Positions 1 through 9,227 of a stretch of 64,000 nucleotides of DNA are shown piece by piece; within the stretch, counting starts at the first letter, position 1, and the number at the start of each line of letters is the position of its first letter. Under the pieces are notes generated by a model that saw nothing but the letters and a program-made list of their open reading frames with translations, was not told the DNA's origin and did no database searches. A program made the translations under genes and the position numbers. The stretch is from the NCBI RefSeq assembly GCF_001426565.1, contig NZ_LMFA01000026.1, positions 278,971 through 342,970 on the forward strand, given 5' to 3'. This DNA comes from Rhizobium sp. Root482 (lineage in GTDB: Bacteria > Pseudomonadota > Alphaproteobacteria > Rhizobiales > Rhizobiaceae).

Positions 1-307
1 CGATCCTCTCCTCCATCGACCGGAACCGGCGGATCAATTCCTCGCCGAAGGGCGTGACGATGGCGCCGCCGCCCTGCTTGCCGCCGCGCTGGGAGGAGAC
101 TGCGTCCTCCTTGAACATCCGGTTGAGCGCGCTGACGAGCAGCCAGGCCCGCCGATAGGACATGTCCATCGCCCGACCCGCCGCCGAGATCGAACCGGTC
201 TCGCGGATCAGTTCGAGCAACATGATCTTGCCGCGCCCAAGCCTCTCGGCATGGGGGAAATCGATCCTGAGAACCGGGGTCAGGTCAGGGGCGCTTTTGG
301 TGCTCAT
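1..307 (-). CDS. ModE-like winged-helix regulator, N-terminal part (runs off left edge)
   Basis: The 102 visible codons encode a winged helix-turn-helix of the ModE/LysR-like type: a start MSTKSAPD, a recognition-helix region GSISAAGRAMDMSYRRAW at about residues 38-55, and a wing containing QRGGKQGGGAIVTPFG. These match the DNA-binding half of molybdate-responsive ModE and of the short ModE-N proteins that lack the molybdate-binding (MOP/TOBE) domain. The gene is cut by the window edge, so it cannot be said whether a MOP domain follows. No strong Shine-Dalgarno is visible before the ATG. It diverges from nothing obvious here; the next gene to the right also reads leftward, 90 bp away. Its family is confident, its ligand unknown. 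Confidence 0.75.
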   Translation of the reverse strand, partial: MSTKSAPDLTPVLRIDFPHAERLGRGKIMLLELIRETGSISAAGRAMDMSYRRAWLLVSALNRMFKEDAVSSQRGGKQGGGAIVTPFGEELIRRFRSMEERI

Positions 308-397
308 GCGGTCGGACGAATGCCTTTCTGGTTCGCGAAAGGCTATCGCACGGGTCGCGCCATGTATAGGCCGACGGCGTTGCGGACAACCGACCTG

Positions 398-1135
398 CTA
401 CAGGCACATGCCGCCATCGATGACATGGACATGACCGGTCGTATAGTTGGAAACGTCGCTGCCGAGGTAGACGGCAAGCGCTGCAATTTCCTCCGGCTGG
501 CCGATCCGGCCCATGGGCTGGCGGGCGATGAAGGCGGCGCGGGCTTCCTCGTAATTTCCCTGCGCCCGCATCCGCTCCTCCAGCGACGGCGACTGGACGG
601 TACCCGGGGCGATCGCATTGCAGCGGATTCCCTGCTTGATATAATCGATGGCGACGGATTTGGTGAGCCCGATGACGGCCGCCTTGCTGGCCGAATAGGC
701 AAAGCGGTTGGGCACTCCGGCCGGCACGCCGGCGACGGACGACATATTGATGATCGACCCGCCGCCATTTTCGATCATGCCCGGCAGGAAGGCGCGGATC
801 AGCCGGAACATGGATTTGACGTTGAGATCGAAGGCAAGGTCATAATCCCGTTCATCGGCCTTCAGAATGGTTCCGCCATGGACCACGCCGGCGCAGTTGA
901 ACAGCACGTCGATGGTGCCGGTCCTGGCGGCGAAGGCCGAGATCGCCTCCGCATCCATGACATCCAGTTTCTCGACCGAGATGCCGAGCGCCGAAAGTTC
1001 GGCCAGCTTTTCAGCATTGATATCCGTTGCGGTGACGATCGCGCCCTCGCGCTGAAAAGCCTCCGCTGCCGCGCGACCGATGCCCTGCGCGGCAGCCGTG
1101 ATTACCGCGCGCTTGCCGGCCAGAAGTCCACCCAT
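398..1135 (-). CDS. SDR-family dehydrogenase (DHRS6/BDH2-like; possible 2-keto-3-deoxy-L-fuconate dehydrogenase)
   Basis: A 245-residue classical short-chain dehydrogenase/reductase using NAD(P)H. The dinucleotide-binding motif is TAAAQGIG at residues 13-20, with NCAG, the catalytic S in NMSSVAG and the YSASK pair. ATDIN after strand beta-2 has the acidic residue that usually means NAD preference. The whole pattern, including TKSVA, QGIRCNAIAPGTV and SLEERMRAQGN, closely resembles the DHRS6/BDH2 group, whose bacterial members include 2-keto-3-deoxy-L-fuconate dehydrogenases and hydroxybutyrate dehydrogenases. The ATG at 1135 was chosen because a GGGAGA Shine-Dalgarno lies just upstream; a longer in-frame start at 1204 would add 23 poorly supported residues. 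No fucose pathway genes are adjacent, so the substrate is open. Confidence 0.8.
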   Translation of the reverse strand: MGGLLAGKRAVITAAAQGIGRAAAEAFQREGAIVTATDINAEKLAELSALGISVEKLDVMDAEAISAFAARTGTIDVLFNCAGVVHGGTILKADERDYDLAFDLNVKSMFRLIRAFLPGMIENGGGSIINMSSVAGVPAGVPNRFAYSASKAAVIGLTKSVAIDYIKQGIRCNAIAPGTVQSPSLEERMRAQGNYEEARAAFIARQPMGRIGQPEEIAALAVYLGSDVSNYTTGHVHVIDGGMCL

Positions 1136-1364
1136 GTCATTTCTCCCTGTCACGGCCGCAACAGGGCCGAATTCGAGCATAGGAATATTCCCGCCGATCC
1201 TCATGTCAAGCAGCCTGACGTATTCTTATAGAGAAAAGACATGGTACTGCAGAGAGAAAAGCTGGTCCGGCTTTGGCGGGCCGGTTGACATAGGTCATTC
1301 TTCGCGACTTGATCGGCGCATGGACCGCATGCACACCGTCCTCACCCTCTTCAGGAAACAGCCC

Positions 1365-2696
1365 ATGCCCGGCCCGAAACTGGATTCCGTCGAAACCGAC
1401 CAGGCGCTTCCGCCAAAGGCCTCCGTCGTCGTCATCGGCGGCGGCATCATCGGCGTCAGCACGGCGCTGTTTCTCGCCGAACGCGGCCTCGATGTCGTGC
1501 TCTGCGAAAAGGGTGAACTCGGCGGCGAGCAGTCGAGCCGCAACTGGGGCTGGGTCCGGGTCATGGGCCGCGACAGGCGCGAAATACCGCTGGCCGTGGA
1601 AGCGCTGAATATCTGGGACGGGCTGGATGCCCGTATCGGCGGCGATACCGGCTACCGACGTTCGGGCATCCTCTATATCGCCGAGACGGACCGGGATATC
1701 GCCAACCACGCCACCTGGCTGAAGCTCGCGCAGGCGCATGGACTGGACACGCGCCAGATCGGCGCGGACGAGACGGCGAGCCTGATGCCGGGCGCGGCGC
1801 TCCGCTACAAGGGTGCGCTCTATACCCCAAGCGACGCGCGCGCCGAGCCGCAAAAGGCGGTGCCGGCCATTGCCGCCGGCGCCCGCAGGGCCGGAGCGCG
1901 CATTGTCACCGGCTGCGCCGTGCGCGGCATTGAGAAAAGTGCCGGCCGCATCAGCGCGGTGATCACCGAGCGCGGCCGAATCGAGACCTCCGCCGTGGTG
2001 CTTGCCGGCGGCGCCTGGTCGCGGCTGTTCTGCAAGGGGCTCAATATCCGGCTGCCACAACTGAAGGTGCTCAATTCGGTGCTGCGGACCGGGCCGGCCG
2101 CGAATGGGCCGGACGGTGCCGGCGCAACGGCGGCCTATGCCTATCGAAAGCGCCTCGACGGCGGCTATACGATCGCCAATGGCGGCATCAACGGCCACGC
2201 GCTGGTGCCTGACAGCTTCGCCTTCTTCCGCGATTTCCAGCCCGCCCGGAAAGCCGAAGGCGAAAGCGTGCAACTGGGGCTCAGTGCCCGAAGCTGGCAG
2301 GAACTGTTCGAAATTTCCACGGTGCCGCTCGACCGGCCGGGCGCCTTCGAACGCCACAGGATCCTCGATCCGAAACCCGATCGAAAATCCACGCTTCGGG
2401 CGCTGGAGGCGGCATCTGAGGCGCTTCCGGCACTGCGCAACGCGCGGGTGGAACAGGTCTGGGCCGGGCTGATCGACGTGACGCCGGACGCGGTGCCGGT
2501 GATTTCCACGCTCGACGCCATCCCCGGCCTCGTCATCGCCACCGGCTTTTCCGGCCATGGCTTCGGCATAGGGCCGGGTGCCGGACATCTTGCCGCCGAT
2601 CTCGTGATGGGCGAGACGCCGATCGTCAATCCCGCACCGTTCCGCTTCAGCCGCTTTTCCGACGGAACGCCGATCGAGATCGCCCCGCCGGTCTGA
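1365..2696 (+). CDS. FAD-dependent oxidoreductase of the DAO (D-amino-acid/amine dehydrogenase) family
   Basis: A 443-residue flavoprotein with an N-terminal Rossmann FAD motif VVVIGGGIIGVSTA at about residues 21-34, followed by the stretch EQSSRNWGWVR common in bacterial DadA-like oxidoreductases, and a C-terminal FAD-contacting GFSGHGFGIGPGAG. These enzymes oxidise secondary or primary amines and amino acids; the substrate cannot be read from sequence. The open frame extends far upstream, but the start at 1365 has an AGGAA Shine-Dalgarno eight bases before it and gives the usual short N-terminus. An alternative start is 1320. It converges on purU 30 bp away; a flavin amine oxidase next to a one-carbon folate enzyme would fit a demethylation route, but that is inference. 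Confidence 0.8.
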   Translation: MPGPKLDSVETDQALPPKASVVVIGGGIIGVSTALFLAERGLDVVLCEKGELGGEQSSRNWGWVRVMGRDRREIPLAVEALNIWDGLDARIGGDTGYRRSGILYIAETDRDIANHATWLKLAQAHGLDTRQIGADETASLMPGAALRYKGALYTPSDARAEPQKAVPAIAAGARRAGARIVTGCAVRGIEKSAGRISAVITERGRIETSAVVLAGGAWSRLFCKGLNIRLPQLKVLNSVLRTGPAANGPDGAGATAAYAYRKRLDGGYTIANGGINGHALVPDSFAFFRDFQPARKAEGESVQLGLSARSWQELFEISTVPLDRPGAFERHRILDPKPDRKSTLRALEAASEALPALRNARVEQVWAGLIDVTPDAVPVISTLDAIPGLVIATGFSGHGFGIGPGAGHLAADLVMGETPIVNPAPFRFSRFSDGTPIEIAPPV

Positions 2697-2726
2697 CCGG
2701 CAGGAAGCGATGTCCGCGAGCCGCGC

Positions 2727-3611
2727 TCAGCCCATACGCTCGGAAGCGTAGGAGCCTGGGCTTGCCGGGAAGACGACGGTGCGGTTGCCGTTGATGAAGG
2801 TGCGGTTGTGGATATGGGCGTGCACGGCGCGCGCCAGCACCTGGCTCTCCACATCGCGGCCGATCGAGACGTAATCTTCGGCCGACTGCGCATGGGTGAT
2901 GCGGGCAATGTCCTGCTCGATGATCGGGCCTTCGTCGAGATCGGCGGTGACGTAATGCGCCGTCGCACCGATCAGCTTCACGCCGCGCTCATAGGCCTGC
3001 TTGTAGGGATTGGCACCCTTGAACGACGGCAGGAAGGAATGGTGGATGTTGATGATCCTGCCCGACATTTTCTGGCACATGGAATCCGAAAGAATCTGCA
3101 TGTAGCGGGCAAGCACGATCAGTTCCGTGCCGGTCTGCTCCACCACCTCCATGATGCGGGCTTCGGCCTGTGCCTTGTTGGCCTTGGTCACCGGAATATG
3201 GTGGAAGGGAATGTCGTGGTTGACGACGACCTTCTGGTATTCGAAATGGTTCGAGACGACGCCGACGATATCGATCGGCAGGGCGCCGATCTTCCAGCGG
3301 TAGAGCAGGTCGTTGAGGCAATGGCCGAAGCGCGACACCATCAGCAGCACCTTCATGCGGTGCTCGCTATCGAGGATATCCGCCGTCATGCCGAAGCGGG
3401 TCTTGACCGCCTCGAAGCCCGCCGTCAGCTTGTCGAGCGCTGCGCCCTCCTGGCTGATGAAGGTCAGCCGCATGAAGAAGAGCCCGGTTTCCATATCGTC
3501 GAACTGCGAGCTGTCGGTGATATAGCAGCCCTCATCCGCCAGATAGCCGGTGATCGCCGCGACGATACCGCGCGTGGATTTGCAGGAAACGGTCAGCACA
3601 TAGCTCTTCAT
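2727..3611 (-). CDS. purU: Formyltetrahydrofolate deformylase PurU
   Basis: A 294-residue protein with an N-terminal ACT domain (about residues 1-85, starting MKSYVLTVSCKSTRGIVAAI) and a C-terminal formyltransferase-fold hydrolase domain. The catalytic N/H/D set is visible in NIHHSFLPSFKG and in HYVTADLDEGPII. It hydrolyses 10-formyl-tetrahydrofolate to formate and tetrahydrofolate, balancing the one-carbon pool; the ACT domain in the family senses methionine and glycine. Length matches family members of 280-295 residues. In several proteobacteria purU sits with sarcosine or glycine-betaine catabolism; here it is about 57 kb from the gbcAB-like pair and only adjoins an FAD amine oxidoreductase. 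Confidence 0.95.
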   Translation of the reverse strand: MKSYVLTVSCKSTRGIVAAITGYLADEGCYITDSSQFDDMETGLFFMRLTFISQEGAALDKLTAGFEAVKTRFGMTADILDSEHRMKVLLMVSRFGHCLNDLLYRWKIGALPIDIVGVVSNHFEYQKVVVNHDIPFHHIPVTKANKAQAEARIMEVVEQTGTELIVLARYMQILSDSMCQKMSGRIINIHHSFLPSFKGANPYKQAYERGVKLIGATAHYVTADLDEGPIIEQDIARITHAQSAEDYVSIGRDVESQVLARAVHAHIHNRTFINGNRTVVFPASPGSYASERMG

Positions 3612-3883
3612 CGATCAGTCTCTCGCCTCGAGGTCTCGGCCGGCCCATCCGGCCAGCAATGTGGAACGGAAGCTAGCGCGATGCCAATCCGTGCGCCCAT
3701 CCGATTCGCGACATCGGATAGCAGGAAAAGACCGTGCCCGCAGTCACTTTTCAGCGGCACTGCCACCGATGGGAAACATCATCGGATTGTCGTTGCGCGA
3801 CGGGGCAAATTTCCGCATTCTTGTGACGTGCCCGTTCGGGGCGGTTCGCCGCAATATCGGGCCTGCAGCAAGGAGGAATTGGC

Positions 3884-4024
3884 ATGGCCAAGGGACAAAT
3901 GAAAAGCAACAAGGAAGTCAGGAAGCCGAAGAAGGACAAGGTCGCGGCAAAAGCCCCGGCAGCCTTCGGTTCGGCGGTCAAGCAGGCGGAAGCGAGCAAG
4001 CCCGCCGGCAAGCCGAAAGGCTGA
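3884..4024 (+). CDS. Small basic lysine-rich protein, 46 residues
   Basis: A 46-residue ORF (MAKGQMKSNKEVRKPKKDK start) with a perfect AGGAGG Shine-Dalgarno eight bases before its ATG and a rho-independent terminator directly after its stop. The protein is extremely rich in lysine and alanine, has no hydrophobic segment and looks disordered. Short proteins beginning MAKGQ-x-(R/K)-S-N-K-E are widespread in proteobacteria and are annotated only as hypothetical; they are plausibly nucleic-acid binding, which is inference from charge. The strong translation signal and private terminator argue that this is a real monocistronic gene. The 270 bp between purU and this gene show no other feature. Confidence 0.75.
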   Translation: MAKGQMKSNKEVRKPKKDKVAAKAPAAFGSAVKQAEASKPAGKPKG

Positions 4025-4035
4025 ATGCCACGGAC

Positions 4036-4073
4036 AAAGCCGGCCCAATGTCATGGCCAGGTGCCGGCTTTTT
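4036..4073 (+). terminator. Rho-independent terminator after the 46-residue gene
   Basis: Inverted repeat AAAGCCGGC (4036-4044) / GCCGGCTTT (4063-4071) followed by a T run. It sits 12 bases after the stop of the small basic protein and before the 3' end of the convergent hutC. Confidence 0.7.
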
Positions 4074-4088
4074 CATCTCAGCTTTTTA

Positions 4089-4859
4089 CTACGGCTGGGA
4101 AGGCGTGAAATTGGCCACCAGCGCATGCCGGTCGCCGGGATAAATCAGCCGCACATGGGTGATATAGGCACCATTGCTCCAGGTGCGGCGCTCGACCGTC
4201 AGGCAGGCGGCTTGCGGCGCGATGCCAAGGGCCGCCGCGACATCGCCATCGGCAGACGTCGCCCGGATCGTATGCTCCGCGGCACTCCAGGGGACCTGGT
4301 TGACCAGCCAGGGGCCGGGCGCCATTTCCATGAAGGTCTCGGCCTCGGCCTCCGGCACCGCTTCCAGATTGATCAGCCGCTCTTCCAGGCAGAAGGGCCG
4401 CTGCCCGGCAAAATGCCGGCAGGTCACATCAAGCACCGGGACCGAGGTGGCAAGGCTCAGCCGCAGCCGGTCCGCCGCATTGCTTTTACGCTTGGCGCGC
4501 GCCGACAGGCTGTAAGCATAGGGCAGGCCGAGCGATTGTACTTCCAGCTTGATATCGCGGATTTCCAGCACCGCCGATTGCGCCTGTGGCTGGGTGACGT
4601 AGCTACCGGACTTGCGGCGCCGCTCGATCAGGCCGGTCTTGGCCAATTGCGACAGCGCCTTGTTGACGGTCATGCGCGAGCATCCATACTGTTCGGCAAG
4701 ATCGACCTCGAAGGGAATCCGAAAGCCCGGCTGCCATTCGCCCGACAGGATGCGGCCTTCGATATCGCCGAGAATGCGTCGATGCAGCGACATTTCGCCC
4801 TTCGGCCCGGCAAACGCCGTGCCGGCCTCCCGATCTGAATCGTCCGCTGATTTCACCAT
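4089..4859 (-). CDS. hutC: Histidine utilisation repressor HutC (GntR family)
   Basis: A 256-residue regulator with an N-terminal GntR winged helix (SLHRRILGDIEGRI, then a recognition helix in YGCSRMTVNKALSQLA) and a C-terminal UTRA effector domain ending in the HutC-like ITHVRLIYPGDRHALVANF. In characterised bacteria HutC represses hut genes and is released by urocanate. The ATG at 4859 was preferred over a TTG at 4871 because a GAAGGCG Shine-Dalgarno precedes it. It lies 79 bp downstream of hutF on the same strand and probably belongs to the same leftward transcript, so it would be controlled by its own operator near 6337-6352. Confidence 0.92.
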   Translation of the reverse strand: MVKSADDSDREAGTAFAGPKGEMSLHRRILGDIEGRILSGEWQPGFRIPFEVDLAEQYGCSRMTVNKALSQLAKTGLIERRRKSGSYVTQPQAQSAVLEIRDIKLEVQSLGLPYAYSLSARAKRKSNAADRLRLSLATSVPVLDVTCRHFAGQRPFCLEERLINLEAVPEAEAETFMEMAPGPWLVNQVPWSAAEHTIRATSADGDVAAALGIAPQAACLTVERRTWSNGAYITHVRLIYPGDRHALVANFTPSQP

Positions 4860-4938
4860 GCTCGCCTTCAAACCAATCGCCCGTTCCTAACAGACTTCAG
4901 CCGGCCGCGCCTACCCTGGAAAACGGCGCGTGGGGAAT

Positions 4939-6282
4939 TCAAGCCAGAAGTTCGGCCATCGCCTTCCTGAACCCGGCGCCGATTTCGTCGCGGCGGAGAT
5001 GGCGACCGTCTTCTACCTGCTTGCGGCCAGCGACCCAGACAGTGTCCGGCCGGGTCCCACTAGCGAAAAGCCAGGAATCGAGCACCGTATCATCAGCCAG
5101 GCCGCCGATCTTCGGCATCCGCAGGCTGACGAAATCCGCCGGATTGCCAACCGCCAGTCCCGTCCGCGACCCGAGCGCCGCGGCACCGCCGTCAAGCGCA
5201 CCGTCGAACAGGGCGCGCCCGGTGGATTGGCCGGCCGCAGCCAGCACATTGCGCGAGCGGTGTACGAGCCGCTGCGAATATTCGAACTGGCGCAATTCGT
5301 CGGAAATGCCGATGAGGATATTGGAATCCGAGCCGATGCCGAACCGGCCGCCGGCATCGCCGAAAACGACCGCATTGAAGGTGCCGTCGCCAAGATTGGC
5401 CTCGGTTATCGGGCAAAGGCCGGCAATTGCGCCGCTTTGAGCCATGCGGCTGGTTTCCGCGTCGGTCATATGCGTCGCATGGATCAGGCACCAGCGGCCA
5501 TCGAGCTTCGCATTGTCGATGAGCCATTCGACCGGACGGGCGCCCGACCAGGCAAGGCAATCCTCCACTTCCTTGACCTGCTCGGCCACATGGATATGGA
5601 TCGGCCCATCCTTGGCCATGGCGATGACGGCGGAAAGCTCCTTAGGCGTCACGGCGCGCAGACTGTGCGGCGCCACGCCGACATTGCCTGCCGGCAAGCC
5701 TGCGACCGCCGAACGGCAGCCCTCCAGCAGGCGGGCAAAGCTGTCGGTCGTATTGATGAATCGGCGCTGTCCCTCGTTCGGCGCTGCGCCGCCGAAACCC
5801 GAATGCGCGTAGAAGACCGGAAGCAGCGTCAGGCCGATGCCTGTCATGGATGCGGCGGCCGCGATCCGCTGGGCCATTTCGGAGAGATCGGCATAGGCAC
5901 CGCCGTCGATATCATGATGGAGATAGTGGAACTCGCCGACACGGGAGAAACCCGCCTCGAGCATTTCCATGTAGAGCTGGCCGGCGACGGCCTCGACATG
6001 GTCGGGCGTCATCGTCAGCGCGAAGCGGTACATGACGTTGCGCCAGCTCCAGAAACTGTCCGCGCCCGGACCGCGCACTTCGGCAAGACCGGCCATGCCA
6101 CGCTGGAAGGCATGGCTGTGCAGATTCGGCATGCCGGGCACGAGGATGGCGTGCCGTTCCTCGCCCGGCTGCGCCTCTATTCCTGTCTCGATGGAGGCGA
6201 TCTGCCCCTGCTCGAACGAAATGCGCACATCCCGCTGCCATCCTTGCGGCAATAGCGCCGATTTCACATGAAGACTGTCCAA
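4939..6282 (-). CDS. hutF: Formimidoylglutamate deiminase HutF (TTG start)
   Basis: A 447-residue amidohydrolase-superfamily enzyme that hydrolyses N-formimino-L-glutamate to N-formyl-L-glutamate and ammonia. Metal ligands appear as HSHAFQRG near residues 55-62, with further histidines in HIHVAEQ and HATHM and the aspartate in GIGSDSNI. The reading frame continues upstream, but the codon at 6282 is TTG preceded by a near-ideal GGGGAGGATAGG Shine-Dalgarno, and starting there gives the usual HutF N-terminus (HVKSALLPQGW). HutF together with HutG defines the five-step histidine pathway that passes through formylglutamate instead of releasing formamide. It is divergent from hutI across a short shared promoter region. 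Confidence 0.95.
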   Translation of the reverse strand: MDSLHVKSALLPQGWQRDVRISFEQGQIASIETGIEAQPGEERHAILVPGMPNLHSHAFQRGMAGLAEVRGPGADSFWSWRNVMYRFALTMTPDHVEAVAGQLYMEMLEAGFSRVGEFHYLHHDIDGGAYADLSEMAQRIAAAASMTGIGLTLLPVFYAHSGFGGAAPNEGQRRFINTTDSFARLLEGCRSAVAGLPAGNVGVAPHSLRAVTPKELSAVIAMAKDGPIHIHVAEQVKEVEDCLAWSGARPVEWLIDNAKLDGRWCLIHATHMTDAETSRMAQSGAIAGLCPITEANLGDGTFNAVVFGDAGGRFGIGSDSNILIGISDELRQFEYSQRLVHRSRNVLAAAGQSTGRALFDGALDGGAAALGSRTGLAVGNPADFVSLRMPKIGGLADDTVLDSWLFASGTRPDTVWVAGRKQVEDGRHLRRDEIGAGFRKAMAELLA

Positions 6283-6322
6283 GGTCCTATCCTCCCCGAA
6301 AACGATGGGATCAAAAAATCGC

Positions 6323-6352
6323 TTGCGCTCATTTTCTATATGTCTATACATA
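6323..6352. promoter_or_regulatory. Divergent hutF/hutI promoter with candidate HutC operator
   Basis: In the 98 bp between hutF and hutI, TATGT (6339-6343) and ACATA (6348-6352) form an inverted repeat around CTAT. On the plus strand a -35-like TTGCGC (6323-6328) and a -10-like TATACA (6345-6350) are 16 bases apart, with the inverted repeat covering the -10. AT-rich dyads with TGT...ACA arms are known for HutC targets, so this is the best operator candidate; binding is inferred. Confidence 0.5.
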
Positions 6353-6380
6353 ATAACACGAGAAGGAAAGGCGCAAAACC

Positions 6381-7616
6381 ATGTCTTCCATAAAATCGAA
6401 ACCCGCCGCCTGCGACCGCCTCTGGCGCAATGCCCGGCTGGCAACTCTCGACCCGGCCCTGCCCGGCCTTGGTCTTGTCGAGAATGGTGTCATCGCGGCT
6501 GCGGACGGACGCATCCTCTATGCCGGCAGCGAGGCCGGACTGCCTTTCCCCCTGGATCAAGCCGCAGAGGTCGTCGATTGCGGCGGACGCTGGATCACGC
6601 CGGGGCTGATCGATTGCCATACCCATCTGGTCCATGCCGGCGACCGCGCCAATGAATTCGAGATGCGGCTTGCCGGTGCCGGCTATGAGGAAATCGCGCG
6701 CGCCGGCGGCGGTATTGTTTCCTCCGTCCGGTCCTTGCGCGAAGCCAGCGAAGACGCGCTGGTGCACCAGTCCCTCCCCCGGCTGGACGCATTGATCGCC
6801 GAGGGCGTGACCACCATCGAGATCAAGTCCGGCTATGGGCTCGACCTCGAAAACGAGGCCAAGACATTGCGCGCCGCGCGCCGCTTGGCGGATGAACGCG
6901 ACATCGCCGTGCGCACTACCTTTCTCGGCGCCCATGCCCTGCCGCCGGAATATAGGGACGACAGGACAGGCTATGTCGCGAAAATCGTCAACGACATGCT
7001 GCCGGCCATCTCCGCCGAGGGGCTTGCCGATGCGGTCGACGGTTTTTGCGAGGGCATCGCCTTCTCGACCGACGAAATGCGGCAGGTGTTCGACGCGGCA
7101 CGGGCTCACGGCCTGCCGGTCAAGCTGCATGCCGATCAATTGTCCAACCTGCACGGCGCGGCGCTCGCCGCCGAATATGGCGCGCTGTCGGCCGATCATC
7201 TCGAATATACCGACGAGGCCGGGGCAGAAGCCATGGCGAAGAGCGGCACCGTCGCCGTCATCCTGCCCGGCGCCTTCTATTTCATCCGCGAAACGAAGAA
7301 GCCGCCGATCGACCTGTTCCGCAGGGCCGGCGTCGCGATGGCGATCGCCACCGACAACAATCCCGGCACCGCGCCGCTGACTTCGCTGCTCCTGACCATG
7401 AACATGGCGGCGACCCTGTTCGGCATGACGGTGGACGAGTGCATCGCCGGCGTGACGCGGGAAGCAGCCCGGGCGCTCGGCCTCTTAGGCCAGGTGGGAA
7501 CGCTGGAGCCGGGCAAATGGGCCGATTTCGCCATCTGGGACATCGAACGGCCGGCCGAACTTGTCTACCGCATGGGCTTCAACCCGCTTCATGCGCGCAT
7601 CCGCAACGGACATTGA
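6381..7616 (+). CDS. hutI: Imidazolonepropionase HutI
   Basis: A 411-residue amidohydrolase that opens imidazolone-5-propionate to N-formimino-L-glutamate, the third step of histidine breakdown. Metal-binding residues are visible as [12 protein letters not shown] (H80 and H82), HADQLS, HLEY and the C-terminal ATDNNPGT. Length is typical (405-415). An AGAAGGAAAGG Shine-Dalgarno precedes the ATG. It is the first gene of the rightward hut operon and is followed 40 bp later by hutH. Confidence 0.96.
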   Translation: MSSIKSKPAACDRLWRNARLATLDPALPGLGLVENGVIAAADGRILYAGSEAGLPFPLDQAAEVVDCGGRWITPGLIDCHTHLVHAGDRANEFEMRLAGAGYEEIARAGGGIVSSVRSLREASEDALVHQSLPRLDALIAEGVTTIEIKSGYGLDLENEAKTLRAARRLADERDIAVRTTFLGAHALPPEYRDDRTGYVAKIVNDMLPAISAEGLADAVDGFCEGIAFSTDEMRQVFDAARAHGLPVKLHADQLSNLHGAALAAEYGALSADHLEYTDEAGAEAMAKSGTVAVILPGAFYFIRETKKPPIDLFRRAGVAMAIATDNNPGTAPLTSLLLTMNMAATLFGMTVDECIAGVTREAARALGLLGQVGTLEPGKWADFAIWDIERPAELVYRMGFNPLHARIRNGH

Positions 7617-7656
7617 GGGAGACACGGGCGAGCCCGTGCATTGGTGAGGACTTTTG

Positions 7657-9192
7657 ATGACCCTTGTTCTTCAGCCGGGCTCTGTCCCGCTTTCGACACT
7701 CGAAACCATCTATTGGACCGGCGAACCCGCCCAGCTCGATCCCTCCTTCGACGCGGGCATCGAGAAGGCCGCGGCCCGCATCGCCGAGATCGCCGCGGGC
7801 AATGCGCCGGTCTATGGCATCAATACCGGCTTCGGCAAGCTGGCCAGCATCAAGATCGATTCCGCCGATGTCGCGACGCTGCAGCGCAATCTGATCCTGT
7901 CCCACTGCTGCGGTCTCGGCCGGCCGCTTGACGAGAATATCGTGCGGCTGATCATGGCCTTGAAGCTGGTATCGCTCGGTCGTGGCGCATCCGGCGTGCG
8001 GCTGGAGCTGATCCGCCTGATCGAGGCGATGCTGGAAAAGGGTGTCATCCCGCTCATCCCGGAAAAGGGCTCCGTCGGCGCCTCCGGCGACCTGGCGCCG
8101 CTTGCCCATATGGCGGCGGTGATGATGGGCGAAGGCGAGGCCTTCCACAACGGCGAAAGGCTCGATGCGCGCACGGCGCTGGAGCGCGCCGGGCTGGTGC
8201 CGGTCGTGCTTGCGGCCAAGGAAGGTCTGGCGCTGATCAACGGCACGCAGGTCTCCACCGCGCTGGCGCTCGCCGGCCTGTTCCGCGCCCATCGCGCAGC
8301 GCAATCGGCACTGATCACCGGCGCGCTGTCCACCGATGCCGCCATGGGCTCCTCGGCGCCGTTCCATCCCGATATCCATACGCTGCGCGGCCACAAGGGC
8401 CAGATCGACGCCGCCGCTGCCCTTCGCGGACTGCTCAAGGGATCGGTGATCCGCGAAAGCCATATCGAAGGCGACGAGCGGGTCCAGGACCCCTATTGCA
8501 TCCGCTGCCAGCCGCAGGTCGATGGCGCCTGCCTCGACCTCCTGCGCTCGGTTGCCCGCACGCTGGAAATCGAGGCCAATGCGGTCACCGACAATCCGCT
8601 CGTCCTGTCGGACAATTCGGTCGTTTCCGGCGGCAATTTCCACGCCGAGCCGGTGGCCTTCGCCGCCGACCAGATCGCTCTTGCGGTCTGCGAGATCGGA
8701 GCGATTTCGCAGCGCCGTATCGCGCTCCTGGTCGATCCGGCCCTGAGCTACGGCCTGCCGGCCTTCCTTGCCAAGAAACCCGGCCTCAATTCCGGGCTGA
8801 TGATCGCCGAAGTCACCTCGGCCGCGCTGATGTCAGAAAACAAGCAGATGTCGCATCCGGCTTCCGTCGATTCCACCCCGACCTCGGCCAATCAGGAAGA
8901 CCATGTCTCCATGGCCTGCCACGGCGCCCGCCGACTGTTGCAGATGACCGACAACCTGTTCGGGATCATCGGCATCGAGGCACTGACGGCGGCCCAGGGC
9001 ATCGACTTCCGCAGCCCGCTGACGACCAGCCCGGAGCTGAACAGGGCGCTTGCCGCCATCCGCAAGGCCGTGCCGACCCTGGAGGTCGACCGCTACATGG
9101 CAAACGATCTGAAGGTAGCCAGCGATCTGATTGCCGTCGGCGCGCTGAACAGCGCGGTATCCGGCGGAATTCTGCCGGCATTGGAGGGGTGA
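7657..9192 (+). CDS. hutH: Histidine ammonia-lyase HutH
   Basis: A 511-residue lyase that eliminates ammonia from L-histidine to give urocanate. The A142-S143-G144 triad in [12 protein letters not shown] forms the MIO electrophile by autocatalytic cyclisation. The catalytic tyrosine is in VYGINTGFG (Y53), and [20 protein letters not shown] supplies the conserved C-terminal active-site segment. The ATG at 7657 follows a GTGAGGA Shine-Dalgarno; the TTG three bases earlier is not needed. It is separated from hutG by 217 bp that contain a palindromic mosaic repeat, unlike the other hut junctions. Confidence 0.97.
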   Translation: MTLVLQPGSVPLSTLETIYWTGEPAQLDPSFDAGIEKAAARIAEIAAGNAPVYGINTGFGKLASIKIDSADVATLQRNLILSHCCGLGRPLDENIVRLIMALKLVSLGRGASGVRLELIRLIEAMLEKGVIPLIPEKGSVGASGDLAPLAHMAAVMMGEGEAFHNGERLDARTALERAGLVPVVLAAKEGLALINGTQVSTALALAGLFRAHRAAQSALITGALSTDAAMGSSAPFHPDIHTLRGHKGQIDAAAALRGLLKGSVIRESHIEGDERVQDPYCIRCQPQVDGACLDLLRSVARTLEIEANAVTDNPLVLSDNSVVSGGNFHAEPVAFAADQIALAVCEIGAISQRRIALLVDPALSYGLPAFLAKKPGLNSGLMIAEVTSAALMSENKQMSHPASVDSTPTSANQEDHVSMACHGARRLLQMTDNLFGIIGIEALTAAQGIDFRSPLTTSPELNRALAAIRKAVPTLEVDRYMANDLKVASDLIAVGALNSAVSGGILPALEG

Positions 9193-9227
9193 GGATGGGC
9201 AGAATCATCACCTGCGCAACGGTGCAC

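Noticed and set aside
251..1231. Long open frame on the plus strand opposite the SDR gene
   Set aside because: It is the antisense shadow of a well-defined SDR; the protein has no family pattern and no ribosome site. High GC makes such shadows common.
1206..2588. 460-codon frame opposite the FAD oxidoreductase
   Set aside because: No domain, biased composition, fully inside a clear FAD-dependent enzyme gene.
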